Assembly: GCA_026770585.1 (NCBI GenBank)
Contig: MU646896.1
Coordinates: forward strand, 1-12,012
DNA: 12,012 bases
Source: Baffinella frigidus
Taxonomy: Eukaryota > Cryptophyceae > Cryptomonadales > Baffinellaceae
Reading direction: 5' to 3'
Both the position numbers and the translations under genes were made by a program. The notes under the pieces were generated by a model, which was not told the origin of the DNA, made no database searches, and saw only the letters and a list, made by a program, of their open reading frames with translations. Positions 1-6,925 of this stretch are shown in pieces; the stretch's first letter is position 1; each line of letters starts with the position of its first letter.

Positions 1-26
1 AGAGAGAGAGAGAGAGAGAGAGAAAG
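1..26. repeat. (AG)n microsatellite at the window edge
   Basis: The window opens with an uninterrupted run of AG dinucleotides that continues off the left edge. It is simple-sequence DNA with no coding meaning. Confidence 0.95.
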
Positions 27-333
27 ACCGTAGGGGTGCCCGCACTACCCCTCGTTCGCGGTACGCGGCATGGTGCTGTTAACGTTGATAGATAAGGACG
101 CGGGGCGGGAGAAGATGACTGGGGCCGGCACTGTAGGATCAATGAGGAGGGGCGGGGATGGCGCGCCTAACGGCCCCGCATGTAGAGGAGACTGGGTCCC
201 GGCGCTGCGCTGGTCCCAGTACCTGAGTTCACCCCTGGGGGGTGTGCGCCTATCAGGAACTTTCTGATAGAATAGGGGGAACGTGGAAGGCAAGTCAGGT
301 AATCTTATCTGCCGGGCCTGATGCGCGATCCAT
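27..333. other. Unassigned unique sequence, no gene supported
   Basis: This is moderately GC-rich sequence. Short open frames exist on both strands, but none has a credible start context, a recognisable motif or a splice structure. I see nothing specific here apart from the family C repeat that follows. Confidence 0.5.
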
Positions 334-472
334 CGGGAGCGGCCCCTTGAACCACAGCGGGCGGAGCCCAATGCTCTATTTGGGAAGTATGGCAGACCCG
401 GTCCCAGCTTGGGGAAGGCACGGGCTGACACCGACAATCCTGTTTAATAAACACGAAATCAACGAAATCAAC
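334..472 (+). repeat. Family C short interspersed repeat, copy 1
   Basis: The segment begins CGGGAGCGGCCCCTTGAACC and matches 791-925 over most of its length. Conserved blocks are the start, CACAGCGGG, GGCTGACACCGACAATCCTG and the TTTAATAAA block. An AATAAA hexamer lies at 446-451. Just after it is a short tail of a 9-nt unit, GAAATCAAC, repeated about twice. This suggests a small retroposon with its own tail type. The direction is inferred from the tail being 3'. Confidence 0.75.
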
Positions 473-492
473 GCACTTTTAACCTGTTTCTG

Positions 493-727
493 TCAAGGGC
501 TGACTTGGATTCGATTCGGTGCGTGTAAGTGAGTGTCATGGGAGCGGTGTCGCATACCTTCACCCACCCCAACAGAGCCGCCCTGCATCCCCTCTTCACG
601 AGCCTCTGCACTGGAGAGCTAAGCGCGATCCGAAAGCAAAAATGCTTTCTCTGCAGTCCTTTCTACGGAAGGGCGTGTCGTTGGGCTATGTTGGGAGCAT
701 TTAAAACCTAAAGGACCTAAAGGACCT
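493..727 (+). repeat. Family A retroposon-like repeat, long copy
   Basis: This copy aligns with 1516-1735. It contains CTGCACTGGAGAGC, then GCGATCCGAAAGCAAAAATG with a perfect hairpin (GAAAGCA, AAAA loop, TGCTTTC). CTGCAG, CTACGGAAGGGCGTGTCGTT, TATGTTGGGAG and the tail CCTAAAGGACCTAAAGGACC follow. The 5' end of this copy is uncertain and I could not find a target-site duplication. The short open frames here (for example 519-704 and 529-711) are translations of the repeat, not genes. Confidence 0.85.
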
Positions 728-790
728 CGGGCGACAATTTTGAGTCCATTATTCTGGGAGGTCAAGCTTCTTGCATGACCACTCGGAATC
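728..790. other. Spacer between repeats, nothing recognised
   Basis: This is a short unique stretch between the tail of a family A copy and the second family C copy. I see no coding or regulatory signal. Confidence 0.4.
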
Positions 791-925
791 CGGGAGCGGC
801 CCCTTGAACCACAGCGGGTGGAGTCCTCTTCTCAACTGGGAGTACGACAGCCCCAGGCCTTGCTTTGGGGTGGCATGGGCTGACACCGACAATCCTGTTT
901 AATAAATCGGAAATAACGGAAATAG
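791..925 (+). repeat. Family C short interspersed repeat, copy 2
   Basis: This is the second copy of the repeat at 334-472, in the same orientation, with a diverged middle. AATAAA lies at 901-906 and is followed by a 9-nt unit, GAAATAACG, about twice. In copy 1 the tail unit is GAAATCAAC. The tail period is therefore kept while its sequence differs, as expected for a tailed retroposon. Confidence 0.75.
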
Positions 926-970
926 CGTGACGCGCATGTTGCTACATGCATCCTTCCGGGTGCACTTGGG

Positions 971-1113
971 CACGTCCTACCTCACCACGTAGCGTGCTGC
1001 AGATCCTTTCTACGGAAGGGCGTGTCGTTGGCATATGTTGGGAGAAATTAAAACCTCAAGGACCTAAAGGCAGCGGTCGTGTTTGTCAACTTATTAAACC
1101 TCGCCTTTCCCCC
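971..1113 (+). repeat. Family D repeat, copy 1, split by an insertion
   Basis: The left part (971-997, beginning CACGTCCTACCTCACCACGT) and the right part (1074-1113, containing GTCAACTTATTAAACCTC) together match the uninterrupted copy at 2622-2690. A family A core (1003-1069) lies between them, flanked by GCAG on both sides. The two copies of family D also bracket the degraded coding sequence in between, but I see no other proof that they are terminal repeats of one element. Confidence 0.7.
999..1073 (+). mobile_element. 5'-truncated family A insertion inside family D
   Basis: Only the 3' part of family A is present: TCCTTTCTACGGAAGGGCG, the CATATGTTGGGAG block and a CCTCAAGGACCTAAAG tail. 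It is bounded by GCAG at 999-1002 and 1070-1073. The empty site at 2622-2690 reads GCGTGCAGTGG at the same place, so the insertion can be read directly. The true duplication may be as short as GC, because CTGCAG is also part of family A itself. Confidence 0.75.
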
Positions 1114-1277
1114 TGTTCCCCCAATATGAGACCCCGCTTAGGAGGGGAGAGGCCGCGCCGGCCAAGGCCTGACACACAAGCGAGAGAGAACTTACCTTCA
1201 TTAGTCAACCATTGAGGCTCATCACCTGTCCGACCACGGCTCACACAATATGAATTTATATTCCATCCCAAGAACCG

Positions 1278-1735
1278 CTAACGTGGGTGGGTGCTCATGC
1301 TTGTCTCAGAGACTTTCTGTTGTTGTTTCTGACGCTTGGATTGCCCTGAATTTTGCTGACTTCCGTACGTTAATCCCAACAATACCACATTCATCTCCTT
1401 TCATCTTTGGTGTCTGACTGATTTCACATCACCCCCACACATAATCCCTTTCACCTTGTGGGGTATCCGTGGCTGGAGCTTTTATACTTCAACCATGGGA
1501 TACCATGAGCCTCATAAAGGCTGACTTGGGCTCGGTGTGTGTGCGAGCGTGTTCCCACTTGGGACTCCTCAAAGACCCCAAGAGAGTCACCCTGTATCCC
1601 CTCTGCACGAGCCTCTGCACTGGAGAGCGAAACGCGATCCGAAAGCAAAAATGCTTTCTCTGCAGTCCTTTCTACAGAAGGGCGTGTCGTTGGTATGTCT
1701 TGGGAGAAATTAAAACCTAAAGGACCTAAAGGACC
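1278..1735 (+). mobile_element. Complete family A retroposon with 17-bp target duplication
   Basis: This 458-bp element is flanked by perfect copies of TTCCATCCCAAGAACCG at 1261-1277 and 1736-1752. It begins CTAACGTGGGTGGG. Its 5' half has no long coding frame of recognisable function. Its 3' half (from about 1516) is the repeated family A sequence, and it ends with the CCTAAAGGACCTAAAGGACC tail directly against the duplication. A duplication of this length beside a 3' tandem tail is typical of target-primed reverse transcription, as with SINEs and LINEs. No reverse transcriptase is present, so it would be non-autonomous. The window also has 5'-truncated copies and a longer copy in the opposite orientation (7972-8470). 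Confidence 0.8.
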
Positions 1736-1847
1736 TTCCATCCCAAGAACCGAGAAAATAACACCACATACTTCTCTTGACCTCACAAAACTCAAAGACT
1801 GCGCCCTATTCCTACGACACATCCTCCTCGCCTCCCCCGACCCACAT

Positions 1848-1925
1848 GCTTTCTTTGCAGTCCTTTCTACGGAAGGGCGTGTCGTTGGGCTTTGTTGGGA
1901 GAAATTAAAACCTAAAGGACCTAAA
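1848..1925 (+). mobile_element. 78-nt truncated family A insertion
   Basis: The segment starts GCTTTCTTTGCAG, contains the GGGCGTGTCGTTGGGC and TTGTTGGGAG blocks and ends with the CCTAAAGGACCTAAA tail. CAT (or ACAT) occurs at both borders, at 1845-1847 and 1926-1928, suggesting a very short target duplication. Its length is a multiple of three and it has no stop in the host frame, so it lies in frame within the degraded coding sequence. Confidence 0.75.
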
Positions 1926-2621
1926 CATCTCATCACACAACTCCTCCACACACGAACCGTTCCTCACTTGGCCTCGCTTGCCCGTGAAAAACATCCCTGT
2001 GGCCTCCGTAACCACCCGCCCATCATGCTCGATGACGCATTGTGGGTCCCTTTCATTTCAACCCCCCCACCAGCACACCCAGACTTTGTTGTTCCCGGCC
2101 AAATACCAGGCCAATGGGTCATCTGGATGTACTCTGTCTAATCAGAAACCCACGCTCCTAAAACAAAATACCCCCAAGGCAAACTGACAAAAATACACCC
2201 CGTTAACTATACACTCTCTCGATTCCGCGCCTTCCTCCAAGCTGACGTCGATGAAGCAATTAAACTCCACCACCAACAGAGCAGTCTCATTCCAACATCG
2301 TCTTCTACCTCCGCTTCCCCGGTAAACCCTCTTATCATCCCAATCACGTTCACTAATACAAACGCACTCCTCGCTTACTCCCTGACAAGAGAAGCAGTAA
2401 TGAAAATGCGCTTTGCCCAAGCATGGACGTACGATGAAACCAAGAAACACAAACAGTTACCAGACTCATATTTCCCCTACATACAGATACAGAACACATT
2501 AAACCCACTGCAACTCAACATGTCGCCTACAGGATGGCCCTCAACTTCCTTACAGAAATTGCACTCTAGTACAGATACTGGCATATATCCTGCAATCGCC
2601 CCTGCCACCTGCCAAGAAGAC

Positions 2622-2690
2622 CACGTCCTACCTCACCACGTGGCGTGCAGTGGTCGTGTTAGTCAACTTATTAAACCTCACTTTCCCCCC
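2622..2690 (+). repeat. Family D repeat, copy 2, uninterrupted
   Basis: This copy contains CACGTCCTACCTCACCACGT, GGCGTGCAGTGGTCGTGTT and GTCAACTTATTAAACCTCAC in continuous order. It serves as the empty-site reference for the insertion in copy 1. Similarity to copy 1 fades after the run of Cs near 2690. Confidence 0.75.
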
Positions 2691-2722
2691 TTTCTGCAAC
2701 CCGGTGTGATGAATTTTCTGCT

Positions 2723-2761
2723 CTTTTGGGGAGCATTTAAAACACCTCAAGGACCTAACGG
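2723..2761 (+). repeat. Family A 3' fragment
   Basis: This is a short remnant with the TTGGGGAGCATTTAAAAC block and a diverged tail, CCTCAAGGACCTAACGG. The upstream core is missing or too diverged to see. Confidence 0.6.
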
Positions 2762-2780
2762 TCACCCCATGAGAACCACG

Positions 2781-2917
2781 CTTTATCCCCTCTTCACGAA
2801 CCTCTGCACTGGAGAGCTCAATGCGATCCGAAAGCAAAAGTGCTTTCTCTGCAGATCCTTTCTACGGAAGGGCGCGTCGTTGGCATGTGTTGGGCGATTT
2901 TAGAACCTTACGGACCT
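2781..2917 (+). repeat. Family A repeat copy
   Basis: The copy runs from TTTATCCCCTCTTCACGAAC through CTGCACTGGAGAGC, a mutated hairpin (GAAAGCAAAAGTGCTTTC), CTGCAGATCC, GGGCGCGTCGTTGG and TGTTGGGCG to a decayed tail ending GGACCT. It is in plus orientation and immediately followed by another partial copy. Confidence 0.8.
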
Positions 2918-2985
2918 GCACGGAAGGGCGTGCCCTTGGGCTATGTTGGGCGAAATTAAAACCTAGAGGACCTAAAGGACCTAAA
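2918..2985 (+). repeat. Partial family A copy abutting the telomere-like array
   Basis: The copy starts within ACGGAAGGGCG, keeps CTATGTTGGGCGAAATTAAA and ends in CCTAGAGGACCTAAAGGACC. Its tail runs directly into the CCCTAAA-type array with no spacer. The tail unit CCTAAAGGA and the heptamer CCCTAAA share CCTAAA, so the exact border cannot be placed. Confidence 0.75.
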
Positions 2986-3433
2986 ACCTGAACCCTGAAC
3001 TCTAAACCCTACGAGGTGACCATAAACCATAAACCATAAACCATAAACCATAAACCCTCAACCCTAAACCCTACACCCTACACCCTTCACACTAAATCCT
3101 GAACCCTTAACCCTCAACCCTCAACCCTAAACCCTAAACCCTAAACCCTAAACCCTAAGCCCTGAACACTTGACCCGTAACCCTTAACCCTGAACCCTAA
3201 ACCCTAAACCCTAATTCCTAAACCCAAAACCCTTCAACCTAAACCCTAATCCCTCAACCCTAAACCGTGAAACTAAACCCTCACCTGGAACCCTGAACCC
3301 TAAACCCTAAACCCAAAACCCTAAACCCTAAACCCTAAACCCTAAACCCTAAACCCTAAACCCTAAACCCTAAACCCTGAACCCTGAACCCTAAACCCTA
3401 TCCCCTAAACTTTAAACCCTAAACCCTGAACCC
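2986..3433. repeat. Degenerate telomere-type heptamer array
   Basis: The array is long and impure, built on CCCTAAA with CCCTGAA, CCCTCAA, CCATAAA and CCCTACA variants. The purest run is roughly 3321-3379. It is interstitial or subtelomeric in nature: sequence continues on both sides and the purity is low, so this is not itself a chromosome end. Confidence 0.9.
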
Positions 3434-3435
3434 TA

Positions 3436-3535
3436 CCCCTTAAGTGGCCAGCCGGTCAAATTTGACCGCCAAGAGGTCCTAGGCAGGTCTTAGGGCCCTA
3501 CGGTAGGGCGTATGTGCCTACAAGCCACTTAAGGG
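3436..3535. mobile_element. Palindromic MITE-like element Y, copy 1
   Basis: The ends are inverted: CCCTTAAGTGGCC on the left and GCCACTTAAGGGA on the right. Internally it has CAAATTTG, GAGGTCCTAGGCAGGTC and GGGCCCTACGGTAGGGCGTATG. The same arrangement occurs at 7755-7858. It is short, palindromic and non-coding, as expected of a miniature inverted-repeat transposable element. The flanking TA duplication is imperfect here (TA on the left, TG on the right). Confidence 0.75.
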
Positions 3536-3831
3536 ATGCCAGGGTTCATGAGGCGCGCGTGGGAGTTGGCTAAAAAGCGAGAGTTGCTTTAGACCATAAA
3601 ATGGTTCCAACGAGGAAAAAAACGACTCCCTTATTTGGGGGTCGCAACTGGCACTTTTGCTTTCTGCACGTTTTTTTTGTCTCTTTTGGCAAAAACATCG
3701 AGAAAAAAAACGACTCCCTTATTTGGGGGTCGCAACTGGCACTTTTGCTTTCTGCACGTTTTTTTGTCTCTTTTGGCAAAAACATTGAACCCTTGTTGCG
3801 ACCCCCTGGCAGGCTGAGCGTCTATCAAAAT
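3536..3831. repeat. Doubled 88-bp unit with a hairpin
   Basis: Two nearly identical units lie head to tail at 3611-3698 and 3699-3785. Each contains CGACTCCCTTATTTGGGGG, whose outer bases pair as an 8-bp stem. Each also contains GTCGCAACTGGCACTTTTGC, CTGCACG and TCTCTTTTGGCAAAAACAT. Length differences are in the T runs. Open frames on both strands pass through both units because the unit length hardly changes the frame; I regard them as repeat translations. The flanks 3536-3610 and 3786-3831 are unique and unassigned. Confidence 0.8.
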
Positions 3832-4548
3832 CCTTAACCATAAACACTGAACTGTCATCTCTGAACCCAAAACCCTCAAACCCAAACCATAAACTCTGAA
3901 CCCTAAACCCTGAACTCTAACCCAACACCTAAACCACAAAAACTGAACCAGAAAACATTCAACATAAAACATAAAACCTAAACCCGAAACCGTGGACCCT
4001 AAACACTAAACCCCAAACACTAAACCCTGAAGCCTCAAGCCTGAACCCCAAACCCTAAACCCCACACCCAAACTCCAAAACCCTGAACCCTAAACCCTCA
4101 AACCTTAAAATCAAACCCTACACCCAAAACCTCAACCCTGAACCCTATACTCAAAACCCTGAAGCCTTAACCCTCAACCATCAACCTTAAACCCTCAATC
4201 CTAAACCCTAAACCCTTTAGAAACCCTACTCCATGCAATCTACACCCTGAACCCTGAACCCTGAACCCTAAACCCCAAACCCTAAACCCTAAACCCTAAA
4301 TCCTAAAACCCTAAACCCTAAACCCTCAACCCTAAACCCTAAACCCTGAAACCCTTAACTTAAACCCTCAACCCTTAACCCTCAACCCTCAACCCTAAAC
4401 CCCAAACCCCAAACCTTAAACCCCAAACCCCAAACCCCAAACCCTGAACCCTAAACCCTAAAACCTGAACCCTAAACCCTAAACCCTAAACCCTTAACCC
4501 CAAACCCCAAACCATGAAACTTGAACACGAAACCCTGAACCCTCAACG
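3832..4548. repeat. Degenerate telomere-type heptamer array, second block
   Basis: This continues the CCCTAAA/CCCTGAA/CCCCAAA variant array after the 3434-3831 interruption. Purity varies strongly, with many point changes and one-base length variants. It ends near the inverted family A copy at 4561. Confidence 0.9.
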
Positions 4549-4560
4549 CAGGACGCGCAG

Positions 4561-4660
4561 GTCTAGGTCCTTTAGGTCCTTTAGGTTTTAAATGCTCCCA
4601 ACATATGCCAACGACACGCCCTTCCGTAGAAAGGACTGCAGAGAAAGCATTTTTGCTTTC
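4561..4660 (-). repeat. Family A repeat copy, inverted
   Basis: Read on the minus strand, it has the hairpin GAAAGCAAAAATGCTTTC, CTGCAG, GGGCGTGTCGTTGGC, TATGTTGGGAG, AAAACCTAAAGGACC and further tail. It is truncated on the 5' side just beyond the hairpin. Its tail faces the telomere-like array, mirroring the copy at 2918-2985. Confidence 0.85.
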
Positions 4661-4890
4661 AGGAGAGGGTGCCGTGTTGAAAGTGTGATTACTGATTACT
4701 GAATTTATTAAAGAGGTTTCGCCGTTATTGCCTAACCCGTGCCATTACCAGACTAGTGGGATCTTGCCGGCTTGGGGATGTCTTGTTTTTGAGAGAGAGC
4801 CGATTTTGGGTCTGGCCGACTCGGGAATTTCCGAGGTTTTGAGAATGTCGATTTGGGGTGTGGCCGGCCCTCTCGCTCTTTTTCTCGCCG
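4661..4890. other. Unassigned sequence, no gene supported
   Basis: This is mixed-composition sequence. An open frame on the plus strand (4728-5168) passes through it, but most of that frame's length is the downstream microsatellite, which yields only HT/LS repeats. I see no motif or splice structure. Confidence 0.4.
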
Positions 4891-4964
4891 TCTCTCTCTC
4901 TCACACACACACACGCACACGCACACACACACACTCTCTCTCTCTCTCTCTCTCTTTCTATCTT

Positions 4965-4995
<31 letters not shown>

Positions 4996-5031
4996 CTCTT
5001 TCTCCCTCTCTCTCTTTCTCTCTCCTCCTAA
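4891..5031. repeat. (CA)n/(CT)n compound microsatellite
   Basis: A run of CACACA with CGCACA variants is followed by a long CT-rich tract with TTTCT interruptions. The strand is strongly pyrimidine-biased. It may be prone to length change and to non-B DNA structures. Confidence 0.95.
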
Positions 5032-5339
5032 TCGTCTTTCCTAATCGTCCGTCTGAACGCGCAAATTCAAAGATACAGAAGTCAGGTGAGATGTCTGCCT
5101 CCCTTATTCAAATCTGGGAGTTCTCTCTCAGCGCCCCTCAGACACAGCCACGGTGGGGGCGCACATAAGGATTGCGGCCGTGTGGAAAGCAATTTCACTC
5201 TCCGAGACTTGTCCATGTCTACAGGAGTGGCTAGTCGCAAGACCGCCTGGGAGGTCACATGTTTTCCCCCTGCATTCCCCTCCAAAGAGATATCCCATCT
5301 AAATCTGTGGTGGCCAAGTCGGAGTTTCCCCACTCTAAG
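5032..5339. other. Unassigned sequence with a weak open frame
   Basis: A plus-strand frame is open from 5086 to 5406 and reads as fairly mixed residues, including SNFTLRDLSMSTGVASRKTA. It runs straight into a family B repeat and has no recognisable domain or convincing start. I treat it as more likely chance than gene. Confidence 0.3.
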
Positions 5340-5422
5340 AAAGCATTTGGCCTTTTTTGCAGATCAGTTCCAGTGTCCGCCTATGGTGGGAGGCAAAAGA
5401 ACCTAAAGGACCTGAAGGACCT
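5340..5422 (+). repeat. Family B repeat, plus-strand copy 1
   Basis: The copy contains TTGCAGATCAGTTCCAGTGT, CCGCCTATGGTGGGAG and the tail CCTAAAGGACCTGAAGGACC. The plan resembles family A: a GCAG-linked 5' part, a distinct core, a TGGTGGGAG or TGTTGGGAG block and then the same 9-nt tail. The core differs, being TTCCRGTGTCCGCCT. Confidence 0.75.
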
Positions 5423-5479
5423 ACAGACCTCTGGGCAAGATAGAGACGTGCGTGTATCGTATAAGGTAGAGAGGATAAC

Positions 5480-5613
5480 GGACTGAAAACTGGGTAGTTA
5501 GGCTTACGGTAGGCCGTAGGCCCCCTAGGACCTGGTTTTTCGTAGGACCCCCCCTAGGCCCCTACGGCCTACCGTAGGCAATATCGTAGGCCTCACTACT
5601 CGGTTTTCAGTCC
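5480..5613. mobile_element. Palindromic MITE-like element X, copy 1
   Basis: The element begins GGACTGAAAACTGGGTAGTT and ends with the near-perfect inverse, ACTACTCGGTTTTCAGTCC. Inner arms carry CTACGGCCTACCGTAGG-type palindromes. Similarity between the arms continues a few bases beyond the given limits (GGATAAC against GTTAACC-type flanks). The related copy at 11066-11177 has the same outer sequence. There is no coding capacity, and I could not fix the target duplication. Confidence 0.75.
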
Positions 5614-5840
5614 ATTAACCTCTTCTCTAGGAGGTGGAGTTAGAATCCATCCGGAAAATGCTCATATGAGCGGCCGACACGGGGTACAGTAAGTGGCACA
5701 ATGCGTAGCATGTGCGGGACTGACGCTGATTGTTTCGCAACAAATTAACAATCTCTCTAGGAGGTCCTCTGATGGATATACGGGATATGACAACACCCTT
5801 GGTCGAGTCTTGGTCGGTGTCTGTGATCTGAATTTAGTAC
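5614..5840. other. Unassigned sequence, nothing recognised
   Basis: This is unique, mid-GC sequence between a palindromic element and a family B copy. No coding frame of useful length has supporting features. Confidence 0.4.
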
Positions 5841-5901
5841 CAGAACAAGTTCCAGTGTCCGCCTTTGTTGGGAGCTCGAACCTAAAGGACCTGCAGGACC
5901 T
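5841..5901 (+). repeat. Family B repeat, plus-strand copy 2
   Basis: The copy contains CAGAACAAGTTCCAGTGTCC, GCCTTTGTTGGGAGCTCGAA and CCTAAAGGACCTGCAGGACC. It is 5' truncated relative to the minus-strand copies near 7300-7730. I could not identify a target duplication. Confidence 0.75.
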
Positions 5902-5974
5902 GCTGGTTGACTAAAGGCAAGATTTACCAACACTCTGGTATCAAATTAAAAATGTCAAGCTAGTGGAATCATAG

Positions 5975-6343
5975 GTGGCCAACTTTCCACTAGCTCGCTG
6001 TCAGCTTGCTACAGTCCTTCCAACATGGTGGAGCGGCTCGCCGCTCCTACAGGAACATTCGGACAATGCCAAGCACCAGTCCTTCCAAAGTGGTGAGCGG
6101 CTCGTCACCGCTCCTCAAGAGACTGTACAAGCAGCTGGAGAAGACAGCTGGAGAAGACAGCTTAGGATCATCGGGAGGGTCAGCACTCCAGCATGGCAGC
6201 GCCCCGACGGTGGCAGGGCTGTAAAGCAAGCAGCGCTGGCTAATGCAGAGGATCCGAACATGTCCCGCTGGCTGAGGCAAGAGCGCTGGCGCGCTGCCAA
6301 AGAAATCAAGATAGCGATACAGGGGGCTTGTGAACTTCACTGA
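5975..6343 (+). other. Weak open frame with internal repeats
   Basis: A 122-codon frame starts with GTG rather than ATG and ends in TGA. Its first part passes through duplicated DNA: a block at about 6012-6050 is repeated with changes at 6077-6117, and a 13-bp unit CAGCTGGAGAAGA is tandemly doubled at 6132-6157. The C-terminal part (around SRWLRQERWRAAKEIKIAIQ) looks helical and basic. I recognise no family. A small gene, a gene fragment or chance are all possible. Confidence 0.2.
6012..6157. repeat. Local direct repeats (about 40 bp and 13 bp units)
   Basis: The CAGTCCTTCCAA..GTGG..GAGCGGCTCG..CCGCTCCT block occurs twice, about 65 bp apart, and each copy can form a GAGCGG/CCGCTC stem. It is followed by two exact 13-bp units of CAGCTGGAGAAGA plus a partial third. 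Confidence 0.7.
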
Positions 6344-6642
6344 GCATCCGGGGACGGCCTGACGGCGTGCCACCGGACCACAACATTGGAGCTGAAGATC
6401 CACCCTAGGATCCAAACGATTTCAGGAATCCCCGATCCTTCCAGCCGTTTCGCCCACAAGGGGAAGAATTGGAGCCATTTTCTTGGATTCAAAGTTACCA
6501 GCATAGCGGGGAACTTCAAGCTCAGCAGGTGTCAACTTTCGAGGTGTCAACTTTCGAGGTTGAAACCTTGACAAAGAACACGCAGACCCGAAATCCGGCG
6601 CGGGTCATTAAGTTCTGAGTTCCTGTACAAGGGAACCTCGCC
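6344..6642. other. Unassigned sequence with a 15-bp tandem duplication
   Basis: No gene is supported. AGGTGTCAACTTTCG is exactly doubled at 6527-6556 and then begins a third time before diverging. The rest is unique. Confidence 0.5.
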
Positions 6643-6925
6643 CCTAAACCCTGACCTCCAAACCCTGAACCCTGAACCCTGAACCCCAACCCCCAAACCC
6701 CAATCTCTAAACCTGAACCCTAAACCCTGAAACCCATCCCCTGAACCCTGAAGCTTGAATCCCAAACTCTGAAACCCCAACCCTAACCCCAAAACCTCAA
6801 AACATAGGCCCTAAAACCTAAAACCTGAACCCTAAAGCCTCAACCCTAAACCTTGGAACGCCAAAACCTGAACACTCAACCTTCAACTATAATCTCAAAA
6901 TCGTAAAACCCTAAACCCCAAACCA
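6643..6925. repeat. Degenerate telomere-type heptamer tract
   Basis: The tract is a short, highly impure array of CCCTAAA/CCCTGAA/CCCCAAA units. It is more decayed than the arrays at 2986-4548. Open frames on its minus strand (GLGFQ, GFRVW-type repeats) are artefacts of the 7-mer. Confidence 0.85.

Larger units (their letters stand above)
1205..2620 (+). pseudogene. Degraded coding sequence interrupted by two retroposons
   Basis: A plus-strand frame is open from 1205, with a possible ATG at 1250-1252. It continues across the 17-bp duplication at 1261-1277 / 1736-1752 to 1753-1847, then from 1926 onwards. When the insertions at 1278-1752 and 1848-1925 are discounted, the frame stays open to beyond 2620 except for one TAA at 2139-2141. 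Codon use is mixed and visibly lower in GC than the exons after 8816. Peptides along it are well-mixed and protein-like, such as LKDCALFLRHILLASPD, IMLDDALWVPFI, NYTLSRFRAFLQADVDEAIK and FAQAWTYDETKKHKQLPDSY. I recognise no family and no catalytic motif. An acceptor-like TTCATTAG ends at 1204. The stop, the insertions and the lack of a clear 3' end all suggest a dead copy. An intron spanning the stop cannot be excluded. Confidence 0.5.

Noticed and set aside
45-437. A 130-codon minus-strand open frame.
   Set aside because: It overlaps a family C repeat, is Pro/Arg-rich as expected from GC-rich non-coding DNA, and has no motif.
506-518. GGATTCGATTCGG resembles a polymerase III B box, which would suggest a tRNA-derived SINE.
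   Set aside because: The match is not conserved in the other long copies (the same place near 1528 reads GGGCTCGGTGTG), and I found no convincing A box at the right distance.
2142-2450. A minus-strand 102-codon frame rich in Cys and Gly.
   Set aside because: It is antisense to the plus-strand frame, which has better mixed composition and links through the two removed insertions.
3611-3785. A possible CRISPR-like array.
   Set aside because: There are only two head-to-tail units with no distinct spacers, in an evidently eukaryotic context.
2986-4548. The possibility of a true chromosome end.
   Set aside because: The array is very impure and has unique and repeated sequence on both sides, so it is interstitial as assembled.
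4728-5168. A plus-strand frame with a hydrophobic stretch followed by HTHT and LSLS repeats.
   Set aside because: The second half is a CA/CT microsatellite translation, and the first half has no supporting feature.
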